This document shows positions 28,124 through 39,250 of a stretch of DNA of 64,000 nucleotides, in pieces. The stretch's first letter is position 1. Every line of letters begins with the position of its first letter. Under the pieces are notes generated by a model. That model saw only the letters and a list, made by a program, of their open reading frames with translations. It ran no database searches and was not told where the DNA came from. This stretch comes from Pseudomonas sp. WS 5079 (GTDB taxonomy: Bacteria > Pseudomonadota > Gammaproteobacteria > Pseudomonadales > Pseudomonadaceae). Both the position numbers and the translations under genes were made by a program. The stretch covers positions 372,001 to 436,000 of the forward strand of contig NZ_JAAQWN010000002.1 of assembly GCF_012985465.1 (NCBI RefSeq), read 5' to 3'.

Positions 28124-29599
28124 ATGACCGTGCTCAAAGCACTCAAGAAGATGTTCGGTAAAAGCGAGGCTGAACCACTCGCCCCTGTTCCCAGCGCCCC
28201 TGTCCAAACGTCCGGCAGCCGCAATGATGGTAAACAGCCTGGCCGAACCGCGCCTGTTGCCTCGCCAAAACCGCCGCCCGCCACGCCTGCTGTCCCGGCC
28301 CCTGTCGCCGCCCAGCCCGCAGAAGAACCGCCGCGTGCAGAAAAACCGCGCCGCGAACGCGCGCCAAAACCTGTGGTAAAGCCGTGGAAGCTGGAAGACT
28401 TCGTGGTCGAGCCCCAAGAGGGCAAGACTCGCTTTCATGACTTCAAGCTGGCTCCGGAACTGATGCACGCCATCCAGGACCTGGGGTTTCCGTATTGCAC
28501 ACCGATCCAGGCCCAGGTCCTGGGCTTTACCCTGGCCGGCAAAGACGCCATCGGCCGCGCCCAGACCGGCACCGGCAAGACCGCTGCGTTCCTGATCTCG
28601 ATCATTACCCAGTTGCTGCAGACCCCACCGCCCAAAGAGCGCTACATGGGTGAGCCACGGGCGCTGATCATCGCCCCGACCCGCGAACTGGTGGTGCAGA
28701 TCGCCAAGGACGCCGCCGACCTGACCAAGTACACCGGCCTCAACGTCATGACGTTCGTCGGTGGCATGGACTTCGACAAACAGCTCAAGCACCTGGAAGC
28801 GCGGCACTGCGACATCCTGGTCGCCACCCCGGGCCGTTTGCTGGACTTCAACCAGCGCGGCGACGTGCACCTGGACATGGTCGAGGTGATGGTGCTGGAC
28901 GAAGCCGACCGGATGCTCGACATGGGTTTTATCCCACAAGTGCGCCAGATCATTCGCCAGACCCCACCGAAAAACGAGCGCCAGACCCTGCTGTTCTCCG
29001 CGACCTTCACCGAAGACGTGATGAACCTTGCCAAGCAATGGACCACCGCCCCGTCCATCGTCGAGATCGAGGCACTGAACGTTGCCAGCGAGAACGTCGA
29101 GCAGCATATCTATGCCGTGGCCGGTGCCGACAAATACAAGCTGCTCTACAACCTGGTCAACGACAACGGCTGGGAGCGGGTCATGGTGTTTGCCAACCGC
29201 AAGGACGAAGTCCGGCGCATCGAAGAACGCCTGGTACGCGATGGCGTCAACGCCGCGCAGTTGTCGGGCGATGTGCCGCAGCACAAGCGCATCAAGACCC
29301 TGGAAGGCTTTCGCGAGGGCAAGATCCGCGTGCTGGTGGCCACCGATGTGGCGGGCCGCGGGATTCATATCGATGGCATCAGCCACGTGATCAACTTCAC
29401 CCTGCCGGAAGTGCCGGACGACTACGTACACCGCATCGGTCGTACCGGCCGGGCGGGCGCTGCGGGTGTATCGATCAGCTTTGCCGGGGAAGACGATTCG
29501 TATCAATTGCCGTCGATTGAAACCCTGCTGGGCCGCAAGATCAGCTGCGAGACGCCGCCGACGCACTTGCTGCGCCCCGTAGAGCGTAAACGCCCTTAA
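28124..29599 (+). CDS. rhlB: DEAD-box ATP-dependent RNA helicase
   Basis: A 491-residue helicase. The first ~100 residues are a low-complexity Pro/Ala/Lys extension. The core then shows the Q motif ([10 protein letters not shown]), motif [22 protein letters not shown] ([13 protein letters not shown]), SAT, and the C-terminal RecA domain with [15 protein letters not shown] and [10 protein letters not shown]. It fits RhlB, which unwinds RNA with RNase E/PNPase in the degradosome; Pseudomonas RhlB proteins have similarly long N-terminal tails. It ends with a REP pair downstream. Confidence 0.88.
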   Translation: MTVLKALKKMFGKSEAEPLAPVPSAPVQTSGSRNDGKQPGRTAPVASPKPPPATPAVPAPVAAQPAEEPPRAEKPRRERAPKPVVKPWKLEDFVVEPQEGKTRFHDFKLAPELMHAIQDLGFPYCTPIQAQVLGFTLAGKDAIGRAQTGTGKTAAFLISIITQLLQTPPPKERYMGEPRALIIAPTRELVVQIAKDAADLTKYTGLNVMTFVGGMDFDKQLKHLEARHCDILVATPGRLLDFNQRGDVHLDMVEVMVLDEADRMLDMGFIPQVRQIIRQTPPKNERQTLLFSATFTEDVMNLAKQWTTAPSIVEIEALNVASENVEQHIYAVAGADKYKLLYNLVNDNGWERVMVFANRKDEVRRIEERLVRDGVNAAQLSGDVPQHKRIKTLEGFREGKIRVLVATDVAGRGIHIDGISHVINFTLPEVPDDYVHRIGRTGRAGAAGVSISFAGEDDSYQLPSIETLLGRKISCETPPTHLLRPVERKRP

Positions 29600-29618
29600 G
29601 CTGGAATGCGGTAAACCA

Positions 29619-30872
<1,254 letters not shown>

Positions 30873-30889
30873 TGCGGCGTTTGCCAAGA

Positions 30890-33800
30890 CTACCCTCGAT
30901 ACAATTCCCCCAGGATGGGCTGGCGAATGCGCGAGGCTTCCTCTCTGAATGACTGGTAGAAGCCGGCGCTGCTGCCGGGCATATCGACCACTCGACTGGC
31001 AGTGGGTTGTGACTGGGGTTGGGCTGGAGCAGGGCCGCCGCCTTCCGGTCGAGGTGTGGCCGGTGAGCCGACTCTCGCTTGAATCGAGCGCCCCAGATTG
31101 GTAAATCTCAATACAGCCCGTGTAGCCCCAAAAAGCTGGCTGTATGGGGTGATGCCCCATTTATCGGTGAATTTGTAGGATAAGCCCAACATGCGTTTGC
31201 CCCCCGCGATTAACCCCAAGGCGGCGGGACTTTCCAGCAGTTTTCCGGTTCCGGCCGCCTTTGAGGCCGCAGAGGTGTAGGTCATGTGCCACGAGGTATA
31301 AGCCCCCCCAATACCCACTACCAACGAGGCAATTGAAAACCCGAGGGAGGCCCGCCCCAGCCTACGGATGATTTGCGAACGGTCCCACCCCATGGCTTTA
31401 TCGACCTCGGCAGTAGCCAGCCCCGCGACACTCAACGTCCCGCCGACAACACCGAGCCCCGCTCCGACGGTGATCGCTGCCTTGGAGGCGATAACCCACC
31501 CTGTGGCGGCAGCGGCGGCAGCGGCAATCGTAGCGCCAGCCGCAGTCGCAGTGGCTGCCGCGCCCGCAAAAACCCCCGCAACGACCGGCGCCCCCACAGC
31601 GGTCATCGCCACTGTTGCCGCAGCTAACCCCGCAGCAACTGACGTTGCCGAAGCTGCAGCAGCTGATACCGTGGCCGCAAGACCGACAGCCCCAAACCCA
31701 AGCGTTACCACCGACAACGCCAGTGCTACCCCGGTCAATACCCACTTCACCCAGCCAGGCCACATCCCACTAGGATCGCGCATGTTGATCGGGTTGCCGA
31801 CACAGTAGGCATAGCAATTGATCCCCCCCTCATCAAATGGGCCCAACAGATCAGGCTGCAAGAACATCCTCAGGCTAGGACTGTAGGCCCGCAGACCATT
31901 ACCGAGGAAATACAGGTTGGTCGGCACATCCAGACGTTCGCCATTGAACGCCGGCAGTTGCAGGTCGGCCATGCTGCGGACCTTGCCATCATCCAGGGGG
32001 ATATATGCATCACCATAGGGCGTGTAGTGCCGGCGGACATGGGGCTGACCGGGAGTTGACAGGCCGCGCACACTACCGCTGGCATCGTTCATATGCAGTT
32101 GTGGGCCGTCCACGCCACCACTGCGCGCCATCACCTCATCCCCACCGTCAGCGAAACGGATCTTTTTACTGCCTTCAACCAGCAGATCCAGACGCCGACC
32201 GGCGTATGCCAGCATCACGGGCGGTTCAGCGCCCCGGGATGCATGCACCTGGCGCGCCTCGGCATCGTACTTATAGCTGTAGTTGAGGGGGCCGGCCTTC
32301 ACCGCCGTCAGTTGTTCAAAGCCATTGTACGTATAGGCGTGGCCCTCTGGGCTCGCCTGCAAATTGCCCGCTGCATCATATGTCAGGGTGACATCCTGCA
32401 CCGGGCGGGTATGGGTCAGGCGGGTCAACTGCGTGGGGTCGGTACCGGTAAAATAACGTTGGCAGGTGTCTTGTGTGCCATCGGCAAATGCAGTGACGAC
32501 CCGCGTGATGTTATTGAGGCTGTCGAAGGTGTAATCCTCCTCGACAATGCCCCGGCCCAGGTGATCCTTGGGATGTTCAGGCCCCTCACAGCGATAGGTC
32601 TTGAGCCGCAGGTAGGCGTCGTAGGTGAAGGTCTCGCCAATGACCACCTGTGAACTCGCATTGCGAAGAAACCGAGTCGCCAACATACCGTTGACGTAAT
32701 ACGTACTGGCCAACACCTGGAACAATGCACCGTTTTGCTCAAAGCGGCGCTCAGCTTCCCGACCCAGCGAGTCGTAGGTCACGCGTGTGAGAATCTTCGT
32801 GCTTTCATAGGTGGTGGTCAGGTTCTGCGGCCGGCCCAGGGTATCGTAAGTCTGTTCGATCACCAGGGGGCCGGTGGTCATCTTGGAAAATCGCCCGAGG
32901 GTATCGTATGCAAGCGCACTGCGCTGGCCATCGGCTGAGGTCTGATGCAGCAGGCGCCCTGCGGGGGAGTAGCCATACTGGGAAGTCAGCGACGTACCGC
33001 TGGCGGTTTGAATGTCCTTCTCGGGATGGCCGATGGCATCCTGGAAAAGCTCATGGATCAGGCCATTGGCCTCCGAACGCGTCAATGCTCCGCCCACCGG
33101 ATCATACCGGTAGGTGCTCACCGGCAGTCCTGTCATCTCAATCCGAGTCGGCACATCGAGTTGCTTGTCATAGGTCATGACCTGGCGCCCACCCCGGGGG
33201 GAAACCATGGCAATAGGTTCAAACCAACCGGCCTCGTATTCCCAGGTCGTAGCCTGTCCCGTCCCACGCACCTGGCTGGTCATCCGGCCCAGGCTGTCGT
33301 AAGTACGGGCCCCCAACCGCTTGCCGTCGACGGTGATGGCACTGGCCAACTCACTGCTGGTTCCTGGGACGTAGTCAGTTTTACTCAGCCGCTGCGGGGT
33401 ACCGTCGACCGGTTTCTGCAGGGTCGTCACCAGCCGGTCAAACCCGTCGTAAGTCAACTCAGTGAGGGTTTTATTGATATCCAATACCGTCAGGCATCGC
33501 CCCAGGCCATCGTAGGTGTACGACTCCACTTCAACTTTATTGTTGCTGGCATCCAGGCGCTCGACCTTGATCGGCTGGTTGTAGGCATTGAAATAGGTAA
33601 TACGGCGTTCCCCGCCCACAACGCCCTCTTCCGTGAGATTGAACAGCGGGTCGTACTCATTGATCACTACGCGGCCATCGGCGTGGGTGACACGGCTCGC
33701 GTTGCCCCAGCGGTTGTAGGTGTGGGTGCTTTTCAACAAGCGTTGCCCTTCGGTCACGTAATCCATATCGACCACTTCGACGGTTTGCCCGAGCGCGTCA

Positions 33801-35764
33801 TAACGCCAGGTACAAGTGGGTCGCTCCTGATTCGAGCCGATCACCTGTGCTTCGGCCACCTGGCGGCCAGCACCATCATAGTAAGTAATGGCCTTGATCC
33901 CTTGCGCATCCGTGGTGATCAAATGGGCACGCGTCACCCCCTGCGCAAAATGGTAGGCGTATTGCCGCGTGGCTTTTTGCGGTGTGCCGGGAGCAACCGT
34001 TTCCACCGTCAATCGGCCACTGACGTCGTAAGCCAGATCCAGAGTGCTTTCGCCGTCTCGCGTCATCGACAACAGGCGTCGATTGACCAGCGAAAGCGTG
34101 CGCTTGGCCTCAAGCCATTGCCCCTCGCGCCCCTTCAGCCGCCGGGTTTCGAGCACATTATCGCCTTGAATCACGTAACTGAACTCACTGGTCAGCGCCT
34201 GCCCGCCGACCGTACTGGTGGCGCTCTTCAACCGGCCAGCCAGCTCGACAGGGGTTTGGTAATAAGTCTGCTGCATGGCCAGCACACCAGCCTGGTTGAT
34301 GGATTGCTGCAGCACAAAATAGCTACTGCCCGTCTGCGGGACACGTGTATGGGTATATTCCGTGAGCCGCGCGGCAGGCGCGCCTCCTACGGGCACGAGT
34401 CGCTCTTCTTTGAGGTAGCGCTGGAACAAACCGTGGGGGTCGGCAGGGCACTTGCCGCTTTCTCCCGCAATCGGGTAATAGCTGTATTCGGTACGGATAC
34501 CGGAAGGCTCAGTGCGACTGAGTTCGTTGCCGTAGTCGTCAGTTTCTATCTGCTGGATCTCTTCCCTCGGGGTACCACCAGCCACTAGCTCATAGCGTTT
34601 GGTGATGGTTTTGGCAAGGTGGAGATTGGCTGGCTGGGCGGGAAACAGGCCGGGGACCGTGTTGTACGTGATGTTCATTTGGGTCCGCGTCCCCTCACGC
34701 GTAACCCGTTCTTCGGTCAACAGGTGAAACTTGTTATAGGTGGTGCGGCTGACGCTCAGCACCGCATTATTAGCACTGCGGCTGGTCTCTTCGGTCCAGT
34801 AGTCATAAGCGCTGCCTACCAAGTACAGGTTGTCTTCGCCTTCGCGAAAACCGCCGGAGAACGGGTAACCGGTAAAATTCTTGCCCTGACTGTAGGCATA
34901 GGTCCGGATCATGTCCGGCTGACTGGCCCCTGGTGTCTGCACCCAACGGACGACCCGTGGAATGTATTGGTTGTTGGCATATTGGTGCCCGTTCTCCTCA
35001 TAACTAATCAGTTCCTCCCCACCCATCGGCGAATAAACTCGCTTAAGAGGGACCAGGCCGTTGCGAAACTCCGGCCAGTATTCAAACGCATAAGCCGCAG
35101 CGCCGGGCGGTTCATTACGATCATAGGGGGCCGTCACTCTCGTCAAAAGATTATTGATCTGTGTAAATTGAATGCGGGCATAACGCCCCCCTTCGACCCG
35201 AGCATCTACGTACGACAAACGCCCGGTGGAGTAGGTCAGAATAAGTAGATCTTCTTGCTTATGGTTGAGGATCCGCTCCAAAAAACCTGTAGTGCCGTAC
35301 CGGAAAGTCAAGCGCTCGCCATTCTCGAACAATATAGCGTCTATCCGGTACGGCACAGTACTGCTTGTGCGACGTAAAACTTCTACAGATCCATCTTTGT
35401 AAATTACATGCAGCGTATTGGTATCCGGCCGTTTGACGACTAGATCTTTTAACTTGTAATCCTTGAATATCATCGTGCCGCCTACCGAAGGCAGACCACT
35501 GGTTTGATATCTTCCGCCATTGAGCAAGGTAAAATTCAGGCTGACCAAATCAAATGAAGTATTACTGAGCTGCCATCCGATACCGTAAGGGCTATTAATT
35601 GAATTAAGCATAGAAAACGACAGCATAATATCCCGACTCACCTCTTGTGGGCCTTCAGGATACAAAGTGGCCAAGCGAATTTGCCCACCATACTGCCCCG
35701 TGCGCGGATCAACTGAACCGTTGAGATACGAACTGAAATTAAAAGCATTAGAATAGACATTCAT
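30890..35764 (-). CDS. RHS-repeat protein, putative TccC-like polymorphic toxin
   Basis: A 1624-residue protein starting MNVYSNAFNFSSYLNGSVDP behind a GAGGAG ribosome site. Dozens of YD/RHS repeats (YDxLGRxxxV, YDGLGRC, YDTLGRFS, YDAAGNL) form the beta-cocoon shell up to about residue 1330. The conserved core ends FLGNGLRAYSPSLRMFLQPD and INCYAYCVGNPINMRDPSG, the expected cleavage site. The remaining ~295 residues are variable: an Ala/Gly-rich hydrophobic stretch with several membrane-like segments, a Pro-rich linker and a short basic tail. No enzymatic motif was recognised. No VgrG, PAAR, signal peptide or immunity gene is adjacent, which favours a target outside the clonal group. Confidence 0.88.
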   Translation of the reverse strand: MNVYSNAFNFSSYLNGSVDPRTGQYGGQIRLATLYPEGPQEVSRDIMLSFSMLNSINSPYGIGWQLSNTSFDLVSLNFTLLNGGRYQTSGLPSVGGTMIFKDYKLKDLVVKRPDTNTLHVIYKDGSVEVLRRTSSTVPYRIDAILFENGERLTFRYGTTGFLERILNHKQEDLLILTYSTGRLSYVDARVEGGRYARIQFTQINNLLTRVTAPYDRNEPPGAAAYAFEYWPEFRNGLVPLKRVYSPMGGEELISYEENGHQYANNQYIPRVVRWVQTPGASQPDMIRTYAYSQGKNFTGYPFSGGFREGEDNLYLVGSAYDYWTEETSRSANNAVLSVSRTTYNKFHLLTEERVTREGTRTQMNITYNTVPGLFPAQPANLHLAKTITKRYELVAGGTPREEIQQIETDDYGNELSRTEPSGIRTEYSYYPIAGESGKCPADPHGLFQRYLKEERLVPVGGAPAARLTEYTHTRVPQTGSSYFVLQQSINQAGVLAMQQTYYQTPVELAGRLKSATSTVGGQALTSEFSYVIQGDNVLETRRLKGREGQWLEAKRTLSLVNRRLLSMTRDGESTLDLAYDVSGRLTVETVAPGTPQKATRQYAYHFAQGVTRAHLITTDAQGIKAITYYDGAGRQVAEAQVIGSNQERPTCTWRYDALGQTVEVVDMDYVTEGQRLLKSTHTYNRWGNASRVTHADGRVVINEYDPLFNLTEEGVVGGERRITYFNAYNQPIKVERLDASNNKVEVESYTYDGLGRCLTVLDINKTLTELTYDGFDRLVTTLQKPVDGTPQRLSKTDYVPGTSSELASAITVDGKRLGARTYDSLGRMTSQVRGTGQATTWEYEAGWFEPIAMVSPRGGRQVMTYDKQLDVPTRIEMTGLPVSTYRYDPVGGALTRSEANGLIHELFQDAIGHPEKDIQTASGTSLTSQYGYSPAGRLLHQTSADGQRSALAYDTLGRFSKMTTGPLVIEQTYDTLGRPQNLTTTYESTKILTRVTYDSLGREAERRFEQNGALFQVLASTYYVNGMLATRFLRNASSQVVIGETFTYDAYLRLKTYRCEGPEHPKDHLGRGIVEEDYTFDSLNNITRVVTAFADGTQDTCQRYFTGTDPTQLTRLTHTRPVQDVTLTYDAAGNLQASPEGHAYTYNGFEQLTAVKAGPLNYSYKYDAEARQVHASRGAEPPVMLAYAGRRLDLLVEGSKKIRFADGGDEVMARSGGVDGPQLHMNDASGSVRGLSTPGQPHVRRHYTPYGDAYIPLDDGKVRSMADLQLPAFNGERLDVPTNLYFLGNGLRAYSPSLRMFLQPDLLGPFDEGGINCYAYCVGNPINMRDPSGMWPGWVKWVLTGVALALSVVTLGFGAVGLAATVSAAAASATSVAAGLAAATVAMTAVGAPVVAGVFAGAAATATAAGATIAAAAAAATGWVIASKAAITVGAGLGVVGGTLSVAGLATAEVDKAMGWDRSQIIRRLGRASLGFSIASLVVGIGGAYTSWHMTYTSAASKAAGTGKLLESPAALGLIAGGKRMLGLSYKFTDKWGITPYSQLFGATRAVLRFTNLGRSIQARVGSPATPRPEGGGPAPAQPQSQPTASRVVDMPGSSAGFYQSFREEASRIRQPILGELYRG

Positions 35765-35854
35765 TTTTAACTCCTCAACTGTACAGACAACCAGCAAAAT
35801 AGTTAAATCCAAACGCACACTACATACCCGAACTCGCCATCAGAAATCGCACAC

Positions 35855-37813
35855 TCATGCATCTCTCAGTTCTAAACTACGCCCACTGTCCGCCTTCACT
35901 ATAAAAAATCTATGCTCACATCCAAAATTATCCCAGACACGCAATGTACTTTTTGTATCACCTTCAACAATTGGATTTGTTGTCCAAATTTTCACTACAC
36001 GAAAAATAGTAGACACAACATTGTATTCAATATAAGGATTACGAAAGTTTGCATTTTTCTGAACATCATGAGTCCGCAGCTTCAAGCCTGGCACATCTTT
36101 TTGCAAGACAACACCGGCCTTACAATACCGATATCCATCTCTGTTGATTCTTTGCGAAAATGACGTTTGAAAGTAATCACCCTCATCATTGACTTGCAAA
36201 GGGTTGTCAAGTCCCATCGTGGAGACAATCCTCAGTCCCGCCGGTGGATTATAATAAAAAACATCTGCGTCACTATTAGCATCATGCTGCGCATCAAAAT
36301 CATGATAAACTGTCAAATCGCGCACGCTTAGACGGTATGGTCTAATCGGAAGAATATCAATTGAACTACCACCTGGAGTAGATATCGGATTAGTTGTATA
36401 AACAACCCCATCTATTATGATTCTGGCCATGAATTTTTGAGTTTCGATCGGAGTGGTCGAGTCGAAACGCATATACCGATCAATTATTTCTGAAAACGGT
36501 ACCGAACCATTATCATCCGGGCCTATGTTGCGTTGCTCATCTTCCATGATGCCATCTCTCACCCAGCGTCCCGTGTCAAACATGTTTTTTTCAACATCAC
36601 AAGACCATCCAGGCGGCAATACTTCGTGTACATTTGTTGAGTAACGTGTAATCGTCACACTAGCACGCTGCTCTGCAGTCAGTGGAACAGGACCTGCACC
36701 CTCGCGCTCCAATAGCACCTCGACCTGGACCTTGCACTGATGACGACCGTTGCTATAAAGAGCATCCGTCCAAGTTTGATTATTAGGAAGCTTTATCTTG
36801 AAATAGGTCAAGTTTAGGTTTGGCCCCTTATCTTTTATACGCAAGCCTTCATAGTCAGCACCGGCCGACTCCAATACAAACTGATGTAAGTTTCCAAAAT
36901 TATCTATCAAACTCCATGTGCTATTCGAGTCGTGCGTAACATCAACTTTCAAAGCAAGAGATCGTGCCGTTATTGCCCTCATGATGGTCGGCCGCATATC
37001 AGTCCGCACATAATGGTTGTAAACCGGAACACCGTAAGGCTTGAATATATCCGACCGCATAACGGGAGAGTTCTCCTTATTAACAACTACCCCCCCCTTA
37101 TGGGGAGTGTTATTGCCCTGTTTTGCATAAGCGTAACCAGTCTGAAAATGGTCACCCTCGTAGTCCATATCCAACGGCCGATCAAGACCTTCTTGCGCAA
37201 CGAACACCACCCCAGCAGGAGGAGTCCAATAATACACCGTCGCATAGAACGTTGTATCCGAAACTGCTGCATGTTTATACTCAACCAAATCTTTCACAGA
37301 GAGTCTAAATGGAACCACTGGCTGGAGGGTAACCGACGAATCAAAACCGCTATCTTTCGCCAACGACTTGGTTTTATAAACCTGACCGTTCAAAACCATA
37401 CATGCTACAAGTCTGACTGACTCCATAGAGCCTTGCGAACTGAAACGCAAGTAACGAGAAACCCTCTGAACCAGGGGACCCGGATTATAATCAGTTGGTT
37501 TCAGTTCTACTTTTTTATCACCTTCCCAAAGCCCTTCACTGTAAATATTTTTTCTCTCATCACAACTCCAACCACTAGGTAAAAATCCTCCATCTTCTGA
37601 AAAAAACGAAACAACTCTGATACTTTCAATTTCTTCATCAGTTAATTCAGTACGCTCCCATACCCCAATTCTATTTGGGCACTCTTTTATTACTTCAACA
37701 ACAACCTCACATTGATGGCGCCCGTTGGCATAAAGATTATCCGTAAAGTTCGAGCCATCCGGGCATGTAACCCTGAAATGGGAAAGCCTGGACAGTTTAT
37801 TTTCCTCAGTCAT
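35855..37813 (-). CDS. Tandem-module protein of unknown function, partner of the RHS gene
   Basis: A 652-residue protein (start MTEENKLSRLSHF, GGGAG ribosome site) built from two copies of a ~320-residue module, residues ~10-330 and ~334-652. Shared landmarks, in order, are TDxLYxNGRHQC, LPxGWSCDxxKN, RYxRFxS, an xGxVYxT strand, PxRLSVxDL, YYxPPAG, GLDxPLxxxxEGDxFQT, a KxGVVxxK strand and a closing WxxxDNFGxxHxF. Each copy keeps one HQC and one WSC cysteine. No signal peptide or membrane segment. The DNA is visibly AT-richer than neighbouring genes. It is 90 bases upstream of the RHS gene on the same strand, so co-expression is likely. I recognise no family. Confidence 0.82.
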   Translation of the reverse strand: MTEENKLSRLSHFRVTCPDGSNFTDNLYANGRHQCEVVVEVIKECPNRIGVWERTELTDEEIESIRVVSFFSEDGGFLPSGWSCDERKNIYSEGLWEGDKKVELKPTDYNPGPLVQRVSRYLRFSSQGSMESVRLVACMVLNGQVYKTKSLAKDSGFDSSVTLQPVVPFRLSVKDLVEYKHAAVSDTTFYATVYYWTPPAGVVFVAQEGLDRPLDMDYEGDHFQTGYAYAKQGNNTPHKGGVVVNKENSPVMRSDIFKPYGVPVYNHYVRTDMRPTIMRAITARSLALKVDVTHDSNSTWSLIDNFGNLHQFVLESAGADYEGLRIKDKGPNLNLTYFKIKLPNNQTWTDALYSNGRHQCKVQVEVLLEREGAGPVPLTAEQRASVTITRYSTNVHEVLPPGWSCDVEKNMFDTGRWVRDGIMEDEQRNIGPDDNGSVPFSEIIDRYMRFDSTTPIETQKFMARIIIDGVVYTTNPISTPGGSSIDILPIRPYRLSVRDLTVYHDFDAQHDANSDADVFYYNPPAGLRIVSTMGLDNPLQVNDEGDYFQTSFSQRINRDGYRYCKAGVVLQKDVPGLKLRTHDVQKNANFRNPYIEYNVVSTIFRVVKIWTTNPIVEGDTKSTLRVWDNFGCEHRFFIVKADSGRSLELRDA

Positions 37814-38036
37814 TTTTTTCTCCCTGAAACTTTCATCTTCGATGAAGTACAATCGGAGGCATAACTACTTAATACAGCCTGGTTATCTCTAAAGGAAAAC
37901 CCAATGCCCGTTAGTGTAATTAAGTATTAAAGGAGAATGACGAACAACTGTCAGAATTGACAGTTGTGCAGAACCTTTTGGCCTAAACCAAAGGTTTTAT
38001 AGGTCAAATAGAGCTAGTAGTGGGTGCTGCTCGCCA
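37814..38036. other. AT-rich gap between moaE and the tandem-module gene
   Basis: About 220 bases, all neighbours on the minus strand, so it holds the moaE 3' end and the promoter of the accessory genes. Two inverted repeats are visible (37945-37966 and about 37972-37999). The remainder is AT-rich and non-coding. Confidence 0.5.
37945..37966. promoter_or_regulatory. Perfect inverted repeat upstream of the tandem-module gene
   Basis: Perfect 9-base arms CAACTGTCA and TGACAGTTG separated by GAAT, about 130 bases before the start of the tandem-module gene. No T-run follows on either strand, so an operator is more likely than a terminator. Confidence 0.5.
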
Positions 38037-38483
38037 CTACCAGCGATCCGCCGCCGCATGATCACTGTCGCGCCCCTCCACCCAGCGCGGCCCCTCACTG
38101 GTGTTTTCCTTCTTCCAGAACGGCGCGCGGGTCTTGAGGTAGTCCATCACAAACGCACAGGCATCAAACGCCGCCTGGCGATGGGCACTGGCAGCCGCCA
38201 CGAACACGATGGGCTCGCCAGGCTCCAGGGCGCCGATGCGGTGCAGCACTTCCAGCTTGAGCAGCGGCCAGCGCTGCTCAGCCTCGACAGCGATCTTGGC
38301 CAGGGCCTTTTCGGTCATGCCGGGGTAGTGTTCGAGGAACATCCCCGCCACATCGAGGCCGTCGTTGAAATCGCGTACATAGCCGACAAAGCTCACCACT
38401 GCGCCCACGCCTACATTGGCGGCGTGCATGGCGTTGACTTCGGCGCCGGGGTCAAAGGGTTGGGCTTGCACACGAATGGCCAT
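38037..38483 (-). CDS. moaE: Molybdopterin synthase catalytic subunit
   Basis: A 148-residue MoaE. It transfers sulfur from the MoaD thiocarboxylate to precursor Z to make molybdopterin. Family segments include GAVVSFVGYVRD, MFLEHYPGMTEKALAKI, HRIGALEPGEPIVFVAAASAHRQAAFDAC and the catalytic-lysine region DYLKTRAPFWKKE. It follows moaD by two bases at the end of a moaCDE unit read from the minus strand. Confidence 0.95.
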   Translation of the reverse strand: MAIRVQAQPFDPGAEVNAMHAANVGVGAVVSFVGYVRDFNDGLDVAGMFLEHYPGMTEKALAKIAVEAEQRWPLLKLEVLHRIGALEPGEPIVFVAAASAHRQAAFDACAFVMDYLKTRAPFWKKENTSEGPRWVEGRDSDHAAADRW

Positions 38484-38485
38484 GG

Positions 38486-38728
38486 TCAGCCTCCGGTCAC
38501 GGGCGGGAAGAAGGCCACTTCATCGCCGGCCTGCAAAGGCTCGTCGAGGGCGCACAGTTCCTGGTTGCGCGCGCACATCAGGCTGGCCTCATTGAGCACC
38601 TCGAAGCCAGGATCTGCGGCCAGTGCCTGGCGCACGGCATCGACGGTGGCGAAGTCGCCTTCGACCTCCAGGGAGTCCAGGCCTACCGCCTCGCTGTAGC
38701 GTGCAAAAAACAGTACGTGGATGCTCAT
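38486..38728 (-). CDS. moaD: Molybdopterin synthase sulfur-carrier subunit
   Basis: An 80-residue ubiquitin-fold protein starting [16 protein letters not shown] and ending in the required double glycine (FFPPVTGG), which is adenylated and thiocarboxylated before sulfur transfer. The ATG at 38728 overlaps the moaC stop by four bases, indicating coupling. Longer upstream frame to 38821 lies inside moaC and is rejected. Confidence 0.94.
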   Translation of the reverse strand: MSIHVLFFARYSEAVGLDSLEVEGDFATVDAVRQALAADPGFEVLNEASLMCARNQELCALDEPLQAGDEVAFFPPVTGG

Positions 38729-39198
38729 GCCTGGTCCGCCTTGAAATGCCCGCTCTTGCCGCCAAGCTTTTCCAGCAGGCGGATGTTCTCGATGGTCATG
38801 CCACGGTCCACCGCCTTGCACATGTCGTAGATGGTCAGTGCGGCGACACTGGCGGCCGTCAGCGCTTCCATTTCCACGCCGGTCTGCCCGGACAGTTTGC
38901 AGCGGGCGATGATGTGTACGGTATTTTCCCCTTCGGCGGCCAGCTCAACCTTGACGCCCGTCAACATCAGCGGATGGCACAGGGGGATCAGGTCGCTGGT
39001 TTTCTTCGCCGCCTGGATCCCGGCGATGCGGGCCACGGCGAACACATCGCCCTTGGGGTGGGCGCCGTCGACGATCATTTGCAGGGTCTGGGGCAGCATG
39101 CGCACCCGCGCTTCGGCCACGGCTTCACGGAACGTCACGGTTTTGTCGGTGACGTCGACCATATGGGCACGGCCCTGGGAATCGAGATGAGTCAGCAC
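38725..39198 (-). CDS. moaC: Cyclic pyranopterin monophosphate synthase
   Basis: A 157-residue MoaC, which with MoaA converts GTP to cyclic pyranopterin monophosphate in molybdenum-cofactor synthesis. Diagnostic segments are [40 protein letters not shown] and the C-terminal [13 protein letters not shown]. The start is GTG at 39198 (reads VLTHLDSQG), with AGGAG seven bases upstream; the frame extends further to 39582 but that DNA includes a REP and is not coding. It is the first gene of moaCDE. Confidence 0.94.
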   Translation of the reverse strand: MLTHLDSQGRAHMVDVTDKTVTFREAVAEARVRMLPQTLQMIVDGAHPKGDVFAVARIAGIQAAKKTSDLIPLCHPLMLTGVKVELAAEGENTVHIIARCKLSGQTGVEMEALTAASVAALTIYDMCKAVDRGMTIENIRLLEKLGGKSGHFKADQA

Positions 39199-39250
39199 GG
39201 GGATACTCCTGATCAGAAGCCCCCGATTGTAAACCCAACGCAGATCAAAA

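Noticed and set aside
32945..34588. A 547-residue plus-strand frame opposite the RHS gene
   Set aside because: It is complementary to RHS repeats on the other strand and has no start-site or family features.
39199..39250. A molybdenum-cofactor riboswitch in front of moaC
   Set aside because: Only about 50 bases separate the GTG start from a REP pair, too short and without the expected conserved stems.
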